A stretch of 64,000 nucleotides of DNA from a virus, in IMG/VR virus record IMGVR_UViG_3300044949_001773, positions 62,001 through 126,000 of that record, one strand, 5' to 3'. The notes under the pieces were generated by a model. The model saw only the letters and a list, made by a program, of their open reading frames with translations, did not search any database and was not told the DNA's origin. The position numbers and the translations under genes are program-made. This document shows, piece after piece, positions 59,201 through 63,837 of this stretch. Positions within the stretch are counted from its first letter, which is position 1. Each line of letters begins with the position of its first letter.

Positions 59201-60310
59201 TTTAGATTCAGTACCGCCGGTAACATGTATGTATATAATACAAATACCAGTGGCACTCGTTATAGCACCATGGAATGGTACTCTGACGGAACATGTTATG
59301 CCAATAACTACTTAACTGGAGGAAGTTCATTAAGAGCCCCAATCTTCTATGATTCCAATGACACTGGTTATTATGCCGATCCAAATTCCACTTCAAGATT
59401 CAATGGAATAACTCCAAATGTAATAAACAGCCCATATAATGGAGGAAATAGTGGTCTTTCCAGATCATCATATCCATATTCATTTGGTTTCCAAGAAACT
59501 GGAGGATGGTCCTATCCTTATCCAGATTTAGTACTTCACTACCATACTGGCGTTACCTTTGCGGCAAACGCAAGCTATGATGGAATGACATTCAAGGCAG
59601 ATTATAATGATGACACTGTAATCTTCCGTGTGAATGGCGGATCCAATTACTTGTACAAGTATTATTGGATGTATACCAATACAACCGGATTCTATTCAGA
59701 TACAAATGGAGCACACCTTTACCCAAACACCGGTTCAAGTTATGGAACTTGGAGAATTGACGGTTCTAGAAATGGATATGCCGGATTCTGGTTTAATAAT
59801 GGTGGTGGTGTTGCTGAGATGTTTGATTCAAGCGGAAACGGAGGATGGTATAGAGAGGCGAGTGGACTTTGGTATGTATATTATAACATAGGTAATACTT
59901 GTTTAGGTGTTGATAGTTCAACAACATCATCTTCTTATGCATTATATGTAAGCGGAGCAATTTATTCTACTTCAAATATTGTCTCAGCATCTGATGCAAG
60001 GTTGAAGGATAATGTAAATACTATAGAAAATGCTCTTGACAAAGTATTAAACCTTCGTGGTGTAACATTTACTTGGAATAATCGTAAAGAAGATGATCCA
60101 GATTATCAAAAAACTCAAATTGGTTTTATTGCCCAAGAAGTTGAAGAAGTAGTTCCTGAAGTTGTAACTTATGCCGAAGATATTGATGAGTACTCGCTGA
60201 ATTATGGCCAAATGACAGCATTATTGACAGAAGCAATGAAACAACAGCAGGAAATGATAAATAATATGAAGAAAGAAATTGAAGAACTAAAGAAAAAATT
60301 AGGAGAGTGA
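44246..60310 (+). CDS. Giant mosaic tail fiber, 5354 residues, S74 chaperone
   Basis: One uninterrupted frame of 16 kb. Residues about 80-125 are ATSIA/TTSIT repeats. About 130-1390 are many NLNYSGIGTI-like coil repeats. About 1393-1800 is a beta-helix (RIYVSPVNGDDSNDG, VIVEAGEYVEDNPIILYEDV). Then follow GSGYTSAG, SSSHTWEFSGSG and HGYSTGD modules. About 3120-4240 has eight WHAGNDG.GSGLDAD units. About 4430-5030 has six PIFYDSNDTGYYVDP-type units. The end (about 5245-5354) is an S74 chaperone: SASDARLKDNVNTIENALDK, then a coiled coil. It resembles a fused T4 gp34/gp37 long fiber. Cleavage before the S74 part would give a mature chain near 5240 residues. Confidence 0.8.
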   Translation: MAGNRDLSKFANQLFVDSNGNIGLATNVNIAIGHTNPSVKFDLLGPANINGNLTVSGIATFNSTLGVSSLTASILNSSTIRATSIAATSITATSIATTSITATSIATTSITATSIAATSITSGILSTTNLNASGISSFAGSVYVGGASTFSDNVYIQSLSSPLISSTNLSSQSIQSSSLNITGIATFGSNVKFNGNVVYTGLTTFIGASTINDLNAVSANISGILTANNLNVLNSTVTGSIGATTAQIESASIDNLNVLGITTFTNDVNFDSGIIVSGVSTFSSDINTLNINASGTLTSGIINSDEITTNSLDVERFSVSYTGTLIGVSTNIISNTDTTGILINYLVSGTNIPQETVVSSIGSSSIILSKNTTNNFIPIQRTGSFESASGNVITGISTSNIQVGFGVTGNSYVSAGTTIANIGISSVILSQNASNPYGKELKEGTLSGVSTNIISGIDTSGIFIGQIVSGNFISIGSTVLEIGIGNLTLSQSATNISSNTSNYEFYFVDIFSFIPLEAISSSIYTYTDINSGNLVSYSIDSTLLESNEGSIGILTGTTLSYDTAVFGEYQATTGIVTSLIAEDLTSNVGIVSNISGNNLNYTGIGTISTLNVSTLNSNTVSLDFVDVINLSGQNLNISGVGSITTLNSTTLYSPSGEIDNLVAGIGTVTTLNVSNLFADSVGISTIVSTGYISGDDFVFSGIGTVDTLYSSDGNITTLNSTDIFADNVSIANSLSSQEITSDLLTTVDLIADTSTIGISGITTANISNLTVTESFVVSIGSSNVLFGQGTIVAAGGTINDISGNSITYLSGNISNLDSQFIDVTNKLTSAEGSIGFLTGTNLDYSGISTLAVIDSNKATIDYLNGINLNYSGISTLTNLETNEVTVNTSLSSPLIDIVNGTVDGLSGINLYYQTGIVTSLSGSNISYSGLGTITNLLGTNINYSGIGTIDSLYGTTISYSGDSSFGNITVTDGINAGGNLTAFAATFTNEVDAFSIATEEGIINTLSGNNLSYNSGIITSLSGTNISYSGVGTILTLQGTNISYTGVGTFGQVGITTATIGTISATNVSIFGNLSVSDLTVGIVTANDVITDNITSTEGTITNLDGLNLSYSGIGTISKIESTTITTTNLGTQNLNASGIGTIATLKTTNLDNLESITTDEFYARIGIITELSGNTIDYNTGSVDNLSGVNLNYSGIGTINQIDVNIGSVDYLNGVNANYTGISTFNVAGITSLTSQSIFGSAGIITSLTGETLNFSTSAEISNVTIGIGNTDLIVSGDARITDTLTIGPDSIIINGISNSITGVSTLTSNYASIGTITGSDSTYTNVNTDSLTFAGINTSNNFNTQVNIVASNSGVSTSYNLILPAQLGIPGTVLTLESDGNLGFTTAGLYENRIYVSPVNGDDSNDGKARPVKTIKKAAQLASFESFVLPGGRFLDAASVLSSNKDFIAAEVVGFVTTTYPSILSNPDYNEAICKRDVGYIVDAISYDLSYGGNSKTVEAGLAYWNAGTSYVDGESIETIAGYNHIITISKYIINNIDIPQSYQGIQTVFQTKDLTLAYDANCSPSSYSENCCSDVWSAIGSFVGIVTSIIGIGTTAAPSVTLPTSKSTPVAVIVEAGEYVEDNPIILYEDVAIIGDNLRNTIIRPQNAGKDLFRVRNGCYLTGFALKDYVDPAGVPQFTFNYAVAFDDPSDPTTSRVGYAIKETKPIITRSPYIQNCSILSFLGANGILVDGSKVDTLNTAIIPEESENPVEGEQPEFGKSMVAAAFTMVSFGGIGWRVINDGYSQVVSCFQIFCRYGSLAQSGGYLSITNSATNFGLYALRSTGYNGRSYIFDRGLVSSTGTSGGLQTLKVIGLGRADQELYVLRFINRSTGIDETSNFKLAPITREVDISVGVNTVTNIIGIQTHGFTNGDSVIYLGNESTIPPQVIGGLVNLNEYYVEYVNDDEFKLYEDDSLTRIVDLTSVTSGINTFVKGNQEFFNSEMLNSHTSYQRVSLASTTSILNFVPGRQITQTVNGGTAVGIAYTYNSTTRELIVSVEAPGGVRNNFGVSGVGVNGLIQDHNGSPISIGVTAVAGISTLHTVEFKVDSTQTGSQILGIGGLPENYKVHFHRPSIVNSSSHTWEFSGSGTDYNALPQNGGKTRVETEQVFSQGGRVYSSGTNELGDFKIGNFITAYNRTGNIIFNNKVSIGQLDSLRLSLSGGVAIEEFSTDIGLGDNEVGGALNSRVSTQKAVRTFLNNRLGNFIDKDLSTNAVPSAVVQLNAFGQINADLIPPKVVNYYTADVGGGRTTLVDRIPAVDLRQGDTVVEPDFSYVLISDVYSQYLILSDSNRNYDFNNGDEVVSAVSNGGAIGIVTAPTSVGYGTTGLVKGVLLNGSLTSGGSGYTSAGIYTGVTLTSTSGIGTGAKANITVGASGSVTDVDVVYGGRYYDENNTLTVTNPNDIGGRSGGSDFVFTVSNIETRLYIELTNNQKFTGSTLLNDYIEDGTSVGISTTLTNTYTLTFNPTSIETGGDIDFTNDRIVIGTNNFSDGDNVVYSAGGGNTLEELISGDTYYIKRVGISSVELYTTYALSTKKNFLSSGTGTHSITRKVVNTTENKLTFVNHGYSTGDAVRVSGNVPAGISTGDYYFVGSVTTNAFSLHDTQQTSLASVNGLIFNAVDITSVGSGTLTLTKQNVQYTSTVNTSSNILDNWTVLSSGTVDAANITTGTISPSRLGSGNANSDTFLGGDSVYRKAVKSVGIGTTTPMTITSSSFEVENGITKHFGDLQVSLNRVEETLETYSTTGIAKFKTSTFDIGDDGAVSIKSSQFGDVDAATLGGFTGAYYLDLNNSTGTVPIPRGGTGLSALPSEGYLLVGNGSAYTLTGNPTIAGTLTGEITIKSGGDIELPTGTWTGEKAAKIQNSSNNLYLQYTTNLIGRNSSGTDRLTLTSGGNLTVGGTVEGTRLISNIANGTAPLTVTSSTVVTNLNADAVDGIQGASLLRSDDNDEFSGTLTYTGSGTALNFTSTGEVILADHSSNSTPVPFDIRKSGSTLSDSESYGILHLSRLNHNNSATTAGASLYFQLRDSGGTLREYAGISGQKTEAGAAGGRLQFYRYGRTSLGYWDANNLYIGTNGVWHAGNDGAGSGLDADLFDGVDSSSFLRSDATDTVTGGSVLQFATSSGNIRGYLQSTDTDDAHFIIATSGGEDIAFKDGGVGGTTNMIIRGDGTLLQGTSNTIWHAGNDGPSSGLNADLLDDLQATSFLRSDTNTSTTGFLGAEGFVGTGGGALRLVLPHGASYATTASSVTGAIKVNLPQSWSDTMMRMTIKIYEYATGESFEVICGGYNYTGNSSWINTFAYILGDPQINRNFNVRFGHDGTRCCIYIGETNSTWSYPQVAVTEFEAGYSSYGEEAWNDNWSIEFATSLGTITSILSNREIGRWVDGNTVWHAGNDGAGSGLDADTLDGIQGASFIRSDENDSVSGVIDFLGGSSTTPAIRIRSGGNNWSEGLAIHPSSNNSYALAFFRTSSDLGTSTNTWAIGNLGENGTNNFGLIRNGLTGSAGIRADSIFDATQAGILRFGFTPTVGSNTMWHAGNDGSGSGLDADLLDGQQGTYYRQAWQNVDSGVRTDYTLGFQPPASGYAGFYFSKSTSGSTAQDAGYLLVRGTSDNDIYTAEGITLVADAGWLTLAQRTTSSRGVRIMSGTTSAERLRVNTDGTIQFVNGAGFTYNGNTIWHAGNDGSGTGLDADTVDGYHFLQTQGISAVGNFGQWQPHSTYTNFNASVSYWGWNYVQGNTNAPNNTSSQWYRNRVSLGSDYGLNYASGHYWLEMAYPRSDRNSAGHMWVRVCENGSVGSWEQVGSYINGNTTWHAGNDGPGSGLDADTLDTFTWDSSGKNLRGTEIYADNWFRNYNSGEGLYNEETAMHWYSDANWRWRLYSTTGSAAILFTTSGNNVRGYLYADTASSIGFLNTASDWGLRYLSNDGNSPNLYFLESGNENWSGNPGNDEGKIEYHSNRFYIASGANSTEIARFRQSGTDRVVIQNDGNITINSNTVWHAGNDGAGSTLDADTVDGYQGSELANNTHIPTSEVSNIAVGWYTIAVNAGDRAVARFGIRDTQSGRHQSVIFYASHKFGNFSELTVLHSSRYSGNPLRYIRIKEGGTYDGALLQVYVDDSGNSLQAYLLGDNFQSGGWVIKNWIPDATNPGGLNNFGALTNVAAQIDLDNILDGGMATTGEIFAGGDTTQYKVWHAGNHGSGSNLDADKLDGLDLHTGRNNEANKVVRTDGNGYIQAGWINSVSGNMGDWGNGVNKYYLSNDDYIRYIDRNSIKVQLGLTAKWDADRRDYTTDSNYFVGSMGWGTTDMNSVFDWGSGFIDSWSNPGNQPSGTSHWVGVQALHYTNGSARYGWQMVGGPIGNLRFRNTWPSFSSWRTIPVLDVNDINGGTMYAGSYSDANNTAYYVDPDSTSRIGAIQIGAASDSSNEIRFRGVSGDGPGAYDHAAIIERLWGAGDQSELLIFKGNDPDTGGIHDRIRIAATGRIVFDSYNGYGNVSDYIGARGTGNVDGSMYINGNSVFVSGDIRSPIFYDFNNTNFYIDPASTSVVNGIVSSDYIRIRGNKGIMGDYDTDGTASKVIWTIGASWPLGNMYGLGYEYGSGYDHHLALRNNGTTYSRFGFAGGMYLTGTGTASSDWRAPIFYDSNDTAYYLDPTSTSDQALRIRGGVLHGGNPTWGAYLLVGGDGRQNRTNDANVASVCTTNGNLHIDAASGYDTYINFYDGNNVYFGNGANGTVAQIASDGTFRSPVFYDYNDTGYYINPASDGTRAGYLNGNLWINPKSESYGEGITFYMPSQNTWGGIRWYRNGSPFTGNWAFGYFGNEASNDIGFHNGTNGWRLDHSFNMTSNGSVRSPIFYDSNNTGYYVDPASNTTLYGQFQVSGGHGDSQIGVRLLSGNNGAGTGEVNLRMWCSEPGITWDWAGFGYNVTNNNGSPSGFGRLNTGLGQAYFRFSTAGNMYVYNTNTSGTRYSTMEWYSDGTCYANNYLTGGSSLRAPIFYDSNDTGYYADPNSTSRFNGITPNVINSPYNGGNSGLSRSSYPYSFGFQETGGWSYPYPDLVLHYHTGVTFAANASYDGMTFKADYNDDTVIFRVNGGSNYLYKYYWMYTNTTGFYSDTNGAHLYPNTGSSYGTWRIDGSRNGYAGFWFNNGGGVAEMFDSSGNGGWYREASGLWYVYYNIGNTCLGVDSSTTSSSYALYVSGAIYSTSNIVSASDARLKDNVNTIENALDKVLNLRGVTFTWNNRKEDDPDYQKTQIGFIAQEVEEVVPEVVTYAEDIDEYSLNYGQMTALLTEAMKQQQEMINNMKKEIEELKKKLGE
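44489..44608 (+). repeat. 15-base tandem repeats (8 units)
   Basis: Eight units of 15 bases encode ATSIA, ATSIT, ATSIA, TTSIT, ATSIA, TTSIT, ATSIA, ATSIT. Third-position differences between units are few, so expansion looks recent. Confidence 0.85.
53605..56960 (+). repeat. Eight WHAGNDG fiber modules
   Basis: TGGCACGC starts at 53605, 53912, 54539, 54971, 55400, 55802, 56360 and 56942. Each is followed by AA(T/C)GA-like DNA encoding NDG and then GSGLDADTLDG or variants (one unit reads WHAGNHG). The intervening segments differ, as in phage long-fiber shafts. Confidence 0.85.
57540..59410 (+). repeat. Six PIFYDSNDTGYYVDP fiber modules
   Basis: Copies start near 57540, 57940, 58270, 58600, 58915 and 59336 (variants DANNTAYYVDP, DFNNTNFYIDP and others), about 300-400 bases apart, with dissimilar sequence between them. 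Confidence 0.8.
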
Positions 60311-60311
60311 A

Positions 60312-60740
60312 ATGGCATTAATTAGAGATTTTGAAATTCCTGGCACGGGGTTAAATGTTCCCGATGCTTATCATGTAATTGTTAAAGTAAATACAGAAAA
60401 AAGACTTAATGATATTCCTCCACCTCCCGATTCATCAAGACCAGATGGATTAACTGTAAGAAGTGGAGATGATCATGAAGTTTACTGGAAAGCCGGATAT
60501 GTTGGAAAAATTGCTCTTGAAATTTATTCATCAAAGCAAGCAAGAGATGAGGGAAAATCTCCAATCGGAGGTATCGCAATCAATCCAACAGATGTTCAAG
60601 TAAATGGTGTTCTTTCTACAAATATTGAGCAATTTGATTTGAATTTCTTTATTGACCCAACAAGTCAGTTGAGTATTATTGACCAGGCATATCAGCATTT
60701 AAAATTACTTGAATATTATAAGGATGCCACAGAAGCATAA
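60312..60740 (+). CDS. Fiber-adjacent protein of unknown function (142 aa)
   Basis: 142 residues: ALIRDFEIPGTGLNVPDAYH, VKVNTEKRLNDIPPPPD, then a helix SKQARDEGKSPIGGI. The long C-terminal helix (QAYQHLKLLEYYKDATEA) could bind a fiber or baseplate partner. AGGAGA ribosome-binding site is within the end of the giant gene, and the ATG is one base after its stop, so translation is coupled. I have the impression that such a gene follows long fibers in related phages; the role is unknown. Confidence 0.6.
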   Translation: MALIRDFEIPGTGLNVPDAYHVIVKVNTEKRLNDIPPPPDSSRPDGLTVRSGDDHEVYWKAGYVGKIALEIYSSKQARDEGKSPIGGIAINPTDVQVNGVLSTNIEQFDLNFFIDPTSQLSIIDQAYQHLKLLEYYKDATEA

Positions 60741-60752
60741 TAAATAATAGAG

Positions 60753-60760
60753 TATAAATA
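60753..60760 (+). promoter_or_regulatory. Late promoter (TATAAATA)
   Basis: Perfect TATAAATA 22 bases before the ATG at 60783; a further TAAATAAT at 60741 is weaker. Confidence 0.7.
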
Positions 60761-60782
60761 ACCATTAGTTGTTGATTAAACC

Positions 60783-60977
60783 ATGATTGATCACGAAAAA
60801 CATCTTAGAGATCTTTTACAAAACCAAAGATCACTATCTACTGAAATTCAAGAATTAACAAATCTTCTAGGAGTAAGAAGAGAACAATTCAGTAAACAGC
60901 AAGGTATTATTGAATATCTAACTGCAAATGGAATTAAACCAGAAGAAAATGAAAGAGTAGAGGAACCGCAGAAATGA
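60783..60977 (+). CDS. Small coiled-coil protein, pair 1 (64 aa)
   Basis: 64 residues, almost wholly helical: LLQNQRSLSTEIQELTNLLG, then SKQQGIIEYLTANGIKPEEN. It is a paralogue of the 61389 protein. It overlaps the next gene by ATGA. The heptad pattern suggests oligomerisation. Function unknown. Confidence 0.65.
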   Translation: MIDHEKHLRDLLQNQRSLSTEIQELTNLLGVRREQFSKQQGIIEYLTANGIKPEENERVEEPQK

Positions 60978-61357
60978 ACTATACTTGGAAACTGACTTCT
61001 TTAAAAAGAAAAGATACTTCCGATTTAAATAACATCATTGTCCAAACTTATTGGAAAAAGATTGGAACTGATGAGAATGGAAACACTGGAGAATTTTCAG
61101 GAGCAACTCCTTTTGATTTATCAACAGTAGATCCAACTAACTTTGTTGCTTATGAGGATTTGACCGAAGAAATGATTCTTGGATGGATTCAATCAGTAGT
61201 CGTTGGAGATTATGAGCGTCATGTCAATGAAAAAATCGCAAAACAAATTGAAGAGCAAGCATCTCCACTCACAGAAGTTACCGCAGGAAACTTCCCATGG
61301 AGCACTCCAGAAGAATCCACAACCCCAACCCCACCAGCAGACGAACCTGCTTCTTAA
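60974..61357 (+). CDS. Unknown protein paired with coiled-coil gene, pair 1 (127 aa)
   Basis: 127 residues: YTWKLTSLKRKDTSDLNNII, VQTYWKKIGTDENGNTGEFS, then FVAYEDLTEEMILGWIQSVV and NEKIAKQIEEQASP, with a Pro/Thr-rich tail. The TWKLTSL.RK start and the LTEEMILGWIQSVV helix recur in cyanophage structural regions as I recall, without known function. It overlaps the previous stop (ATGA). Confidence 0.6.
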   Translation: MNYTWKLTSLKRKDTSDLNNIIVQTYWKKIGTDENGNTGEFSGATPFDLSTVDPTNFVAYEDLTEEMILGWIQSVVVGDYERHVNEKIAKQIEEQASPLTEVTAGNFPWSTPEESTTPTPPADEPAS

Positions 61358-61388
61358 TTTTTTAATTGACAACATATAGGAGAAAACA

Positions 61389-61616
61389 ATGACTGAACAA
61401 CAAAATCACCTGAAGTCTGTTGTAGAACAGCAAAGAGTTCTACTTAATGAAATTCAAGAACTCACAAATAGACTCAATAATAAGAAAGAAGTTGCTCTGA
61501 AACTTCAAGGTATTGTTGAGTATCTGACTGAAATTGGCGTTACTCTTCCTCAAGAAGTACCACAACCTGAAGCAGATCAACCACAAGAAGAACAAGCAGC
61601 TGAAGAAGGACAATGA
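61389..61616 (+). CDS. Small coiled-coil protein, pair 2 (75 aa)
   Basis: 75 residues, paralogous to the 60783 protein (NEIQELTNRLNNKKEVALKL, then QGIVEYLTEIGVTLPQ), with an acidic Gln/Glu/Pro-rich tail. A clear ribosome-binding site, ATAGGAGAAAAC, precedes the ATG. Function unknown. Confidence 0.65.
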   Translation: MTEQQNHLKSVVEQQRVLLNEIQELTNRLNNKKEVALKLQGIVEYLTEIGVTLPQEVPQPEADQPQEEQAAEEGQ

Positions 61617-61864
61617 TCACATATAAAGTATCAGAATTTAATGAAGAGGATGTATCAGTAGAAGTTACTTATACTAATTCTTCAGCAGAAACACATATAA
61701 GAACTTTGTTTATTCCAAAAAATCCTGATGGCACAGTGAATCAAACAGAATGGGATAATATTTTGGAAAGTCAACTTAAAAATGTTGAACATAAAGCATC
61801 TATTGGAGTAATTAGTTTTACAAATCCAACTGTAGAAACTGCTACACTTTTACCAGAAGAGTGA
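61613..61864 (+). CDS. Unknown protein paired with coiled-coil gene, pair 2 (83 aa)
   Basis: 83 residues: ITYKVSEFNEEDVSVEVTYT, HIRTLFIPKNPDGTVNQTEW, then LESQLKNVEHKASIGVISF. Holds the second-gene place of the pair and overlaps by ATGA like the first. It is not obviously homologous to the 127-residue protein. A terminator follows about 25 bases after its stop. Confidence 0.6.
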   Translation: MITYKVSEFNEEDVSVEVTYTNSSAETHIRTLFIPKNPDGTVNQTEWDNILESQLKNVEHKASIGVISFTNPTVETATLLPEE

Positions 61865-61887
61865 TTTATAATTAATAAAATAACTTC

Positions 61888-61915
61888 AAAAGACCGCTAA
61901 AAACGGTCTTTTTTT
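61888..61915 (+). terminator. Intrinsic terminator
   Basis: Stem AAAAGACCG (61888-61896), seven-base loop, CGGTCTTTT (61904-61912), followed directly by a T run. It ends the fiber/small-gene unit. Confidence 0.85.
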
Positions 61916-61922
61916 ATAAATA
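61915..61922 (+). promoter_or_regulatory. Late promoter (TATAAATA) adjoining terminator
   Basis: Perfect TATAAATA beginning in the terminator T run, 28 bases before ATG 61951. Stop and restart are packed into 35 bases. Confidence 0.75.
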
Positions 61923-61950
61923 AAAATAACGGTTTAGTAAAATATTATAA

Positions 61951-62982
61951 ATGGCGTTTTTAATTGGTTCAAATACGACAATTGATGATAGTAGAAGATT
62001 TATTGGAAATGGAACTAATTTTTTTGCAGGATCTCTTGCCGGATGTTCTATTAGTACTGGAGGCTATAATATTGCGATCGGAGATGCGGCTGGATGTAGA
62101 ATTAGTACACCATTTTACAATACTATTATAGGAAGAAATGCAGGAAATGCGTTAACTACTTGCGGTTTCAACGTTATTATTGGAGCATTCTCCGCGCAAT
62201 CTGGAAATGCTGGAATTCAAAACGTTTTTATTGGTAATGATACTGCGAATTGTTCTAATAGTCTTAATGTTGAGTCTAACGTACATATAGGAGCAAGGGC
62301 TGGATTCAGAACATGTGGTCGTAATAATGTTTTTATTGGTTATTATTCAGGATCAAGGTCTGATACAGCAACTTCTTGTTTTAATGTTGCTGTTGGAGAT
62401 GGTGCTTCAGGAAATATAACTACTGGAATATGTAATGTAACTTTAGGAGCTAATTCTGCAACTTTTCTAAATACAGGTTGTTTTAATACACTTATTGGGG
62501 TATCTTCTGGGTCTCGATTGTGTGGAGGAAATAATAATGTTCATATAGGATGCGCCGCAGGGTCATGTAGTTGTGGCGGATCTAATAATATTTACATAAA
62601 CAATTTAGGAAGCATTGGAACAACTTCAAATGAAACATGTATTGGAAATTCCTCAACAGCATCAACATTTACTTTTGGTAATTTCACTTCACAACTAAAT
62701 GTAACTGCGTATTCTGATGAATCACTAAAAGAAAATATTGAAAGAATACAAAATGCATTAGAAAAAGTTAGAAGCCTTGAAGGTGTGACTTATAATCGTA
62801 ATGATTCTCCAGATCGTCCAAGACATATGGGATTAATCGCACAGTGTGTTGAAAAAGTTATTCCAGAAGTTATTGGAAAAGTAGATGGAAAACTAACAAT
62901 TGCTTATGGAAACTTAATTGCTCTTGTCGTTGAAGCAATTAAAGAAATTGATGAAAGATTAGAAGTATTGGAAAGCAAATAA
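61951..62982 (+). CDS. Cysteine-rich YadA-like fiber with S74 chaperone (343 aa)
   Basis: 343 residues. About 20-235 has repeats of the YadA/Hia head form (N(I/V)xIGxxAG, FNVAVGDGASG, GGNNNVHIGCAAG), which wind as a trimeric left-handed beta roll. This head has 13 Cys, each near a turn, an odd number for a cytoplasmically made phage protein. About 250-343 is an S74 chaperone: YSDESLKENIERIQNALEKV with the Ser-Lys dyad, then HMGLIAQCVEKVIPEV. Self-cleavage is expected before SDESLK. Probably a short trimeric fiber. Confidence 0.8.
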   Translation: MAFLIGSNTTIDDSRRFIGNGTNFFAGSLAGCSISTGGYNIAIGDAAGCRISTPFYNTIIGRNAGNALTTCGFNVIIGAFSAQSGNAGIQNVFIGNDTANCSNSLNVESNVHIGARAGFRTCGRNNVFIGYYSGSRSDTATSCFNVAVGDGASGNITTGICNVTLGANSATFLNTGCFNTLIGVSSGSRLCGGNNNVHIGCAAGSCSCGGSNNIYINNLGSIGTTSNETCIGNSSTASTFTFGNFTSQLNVTAYSDESLKENIERIQNALEKVRSLEGVTYNRNDSPDRPRHMGLIAQCVEKVIPEVIGKVDGKLTIAYGNLIALVVEAIKEIDERLEVLESK

Positions 62983-63813
62983 ATGACTCTTCAAAGTTCT
63001 GGAGCAATAAGTATTCAAAATCTAGCAACTGAATACGGAGGAAATGTTCCTCATTCAATGAGTGAATATTATAGAAACATAAGCCCTAATGCAGATGGAG
63101 CATGGGTCCCTCTTTCTATTGAAGGATTTTTTGAATATGGGTGGACTTCTACAGGTCAAAATTTAAGCAGTGGAGCAGCACCTATCAATGTATATTTTAG
63201 AAGAATTATATACCAAACAATATATACAGCAGCAGAGTTAACTGCGGCTGGAGTTCCTTCTGGAGCGTTTTTTAACCAAATAATCTGGAATATAACTGAA
63301 GCTGTTCCATCTAATAATTCAATTCTTGGTATGAATATTAGATTATTTCATACTCCAGCTGCTAATGGAAGTACTACTGCTGTTCCAGTTACTGGAACTT
63401 CTAAAGTTACAGTTTATTCTGATTTATCAACAACAGAGTTTACGTTAGTAGAAACTACTGGAGACAAAGCAATTAATTTTGGAGGTGGTTCTAGTGGAAC
63501 ATCATCGTCATCATTTCAATGGGATGGGGTTAATAATGTATGTGTAGAATCTTGTACATCACAAAATCAAACTAACTACGCTGCTTCTGGTAGACAAAGG
63601 GTTGTTAGCGGTGTAGCAAGTGGAGGAAGAAATTCTAGAACTGATAGCGCAGGAAATTCTTGTAATGAAGCTCCATCTACTTCACTTTCATACAAAGTAT
63701 CTACAAGAATGAGATGGTCTTTACCAGTAAATCAAAATGTCCCAGTATATTTTGGCACTGGTGCTGCCCCTTCATTAAGTTTATCAATGTTTTACAATGG
63801 TAGACGTTCATAA
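62983..63813 (+). CDS. Tail fiber/adhesin-type protein (276 aa)
   Basis: 276 residues. LQSSGAISIQNLATEYGGN with PHSMSEYYR is a common N-terminus of cyanophage tail fibers and adhesins. The rest is beta-rich with GGGSSGTSSSSFQWDG and SCTSQNQTNYAASGRQRVVS. The gene follows the preceding stop directly. Ends RRS. Virion location not known. Confidence 0.65.
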   Translation: MTLQSSGAISIQNLATEYGGNVPHSMSEYYRNISPNADGAWVPLSIEGFFEYGWTSTGQNLSSGAAPINVYFRRIIYQTIYTAAELTAAGVPSGAFFNQIIWNITEAVPSNNSILGMNIRLFHTPAANGSTTAVPVTGTSKVTVYSDLSTTEFTLVETTGDKAINFGGGSSGTSSSSFQWDGVNNVCVESCTSQNQTNYAASGRQRVVSGVASGGRNSRTDSAGNSCNEAPSTSLSYKVSTRMRWSLPVNQNVPVYFGTGAAPSLSLSMFYNGRRS

Positions 63814-63819
63814 TAAATA
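63812..63819 (+). promoter_or_regulatory. Late promoter (AATAAATA)
   Basis: AATAAATA overlapping the stop of the previous gene, 18 bases before the ATG at 63838. Confidence 0.55.
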
Positions 63820-63837
63820 TTTTTTTAATAAATTAAT

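Noticed and set aside
61365-61385. TTGACA before the gene at 61389
   Set aside because: No -10 box at a suitable distance; the AGGAG there is simply the ribosome-binding site.
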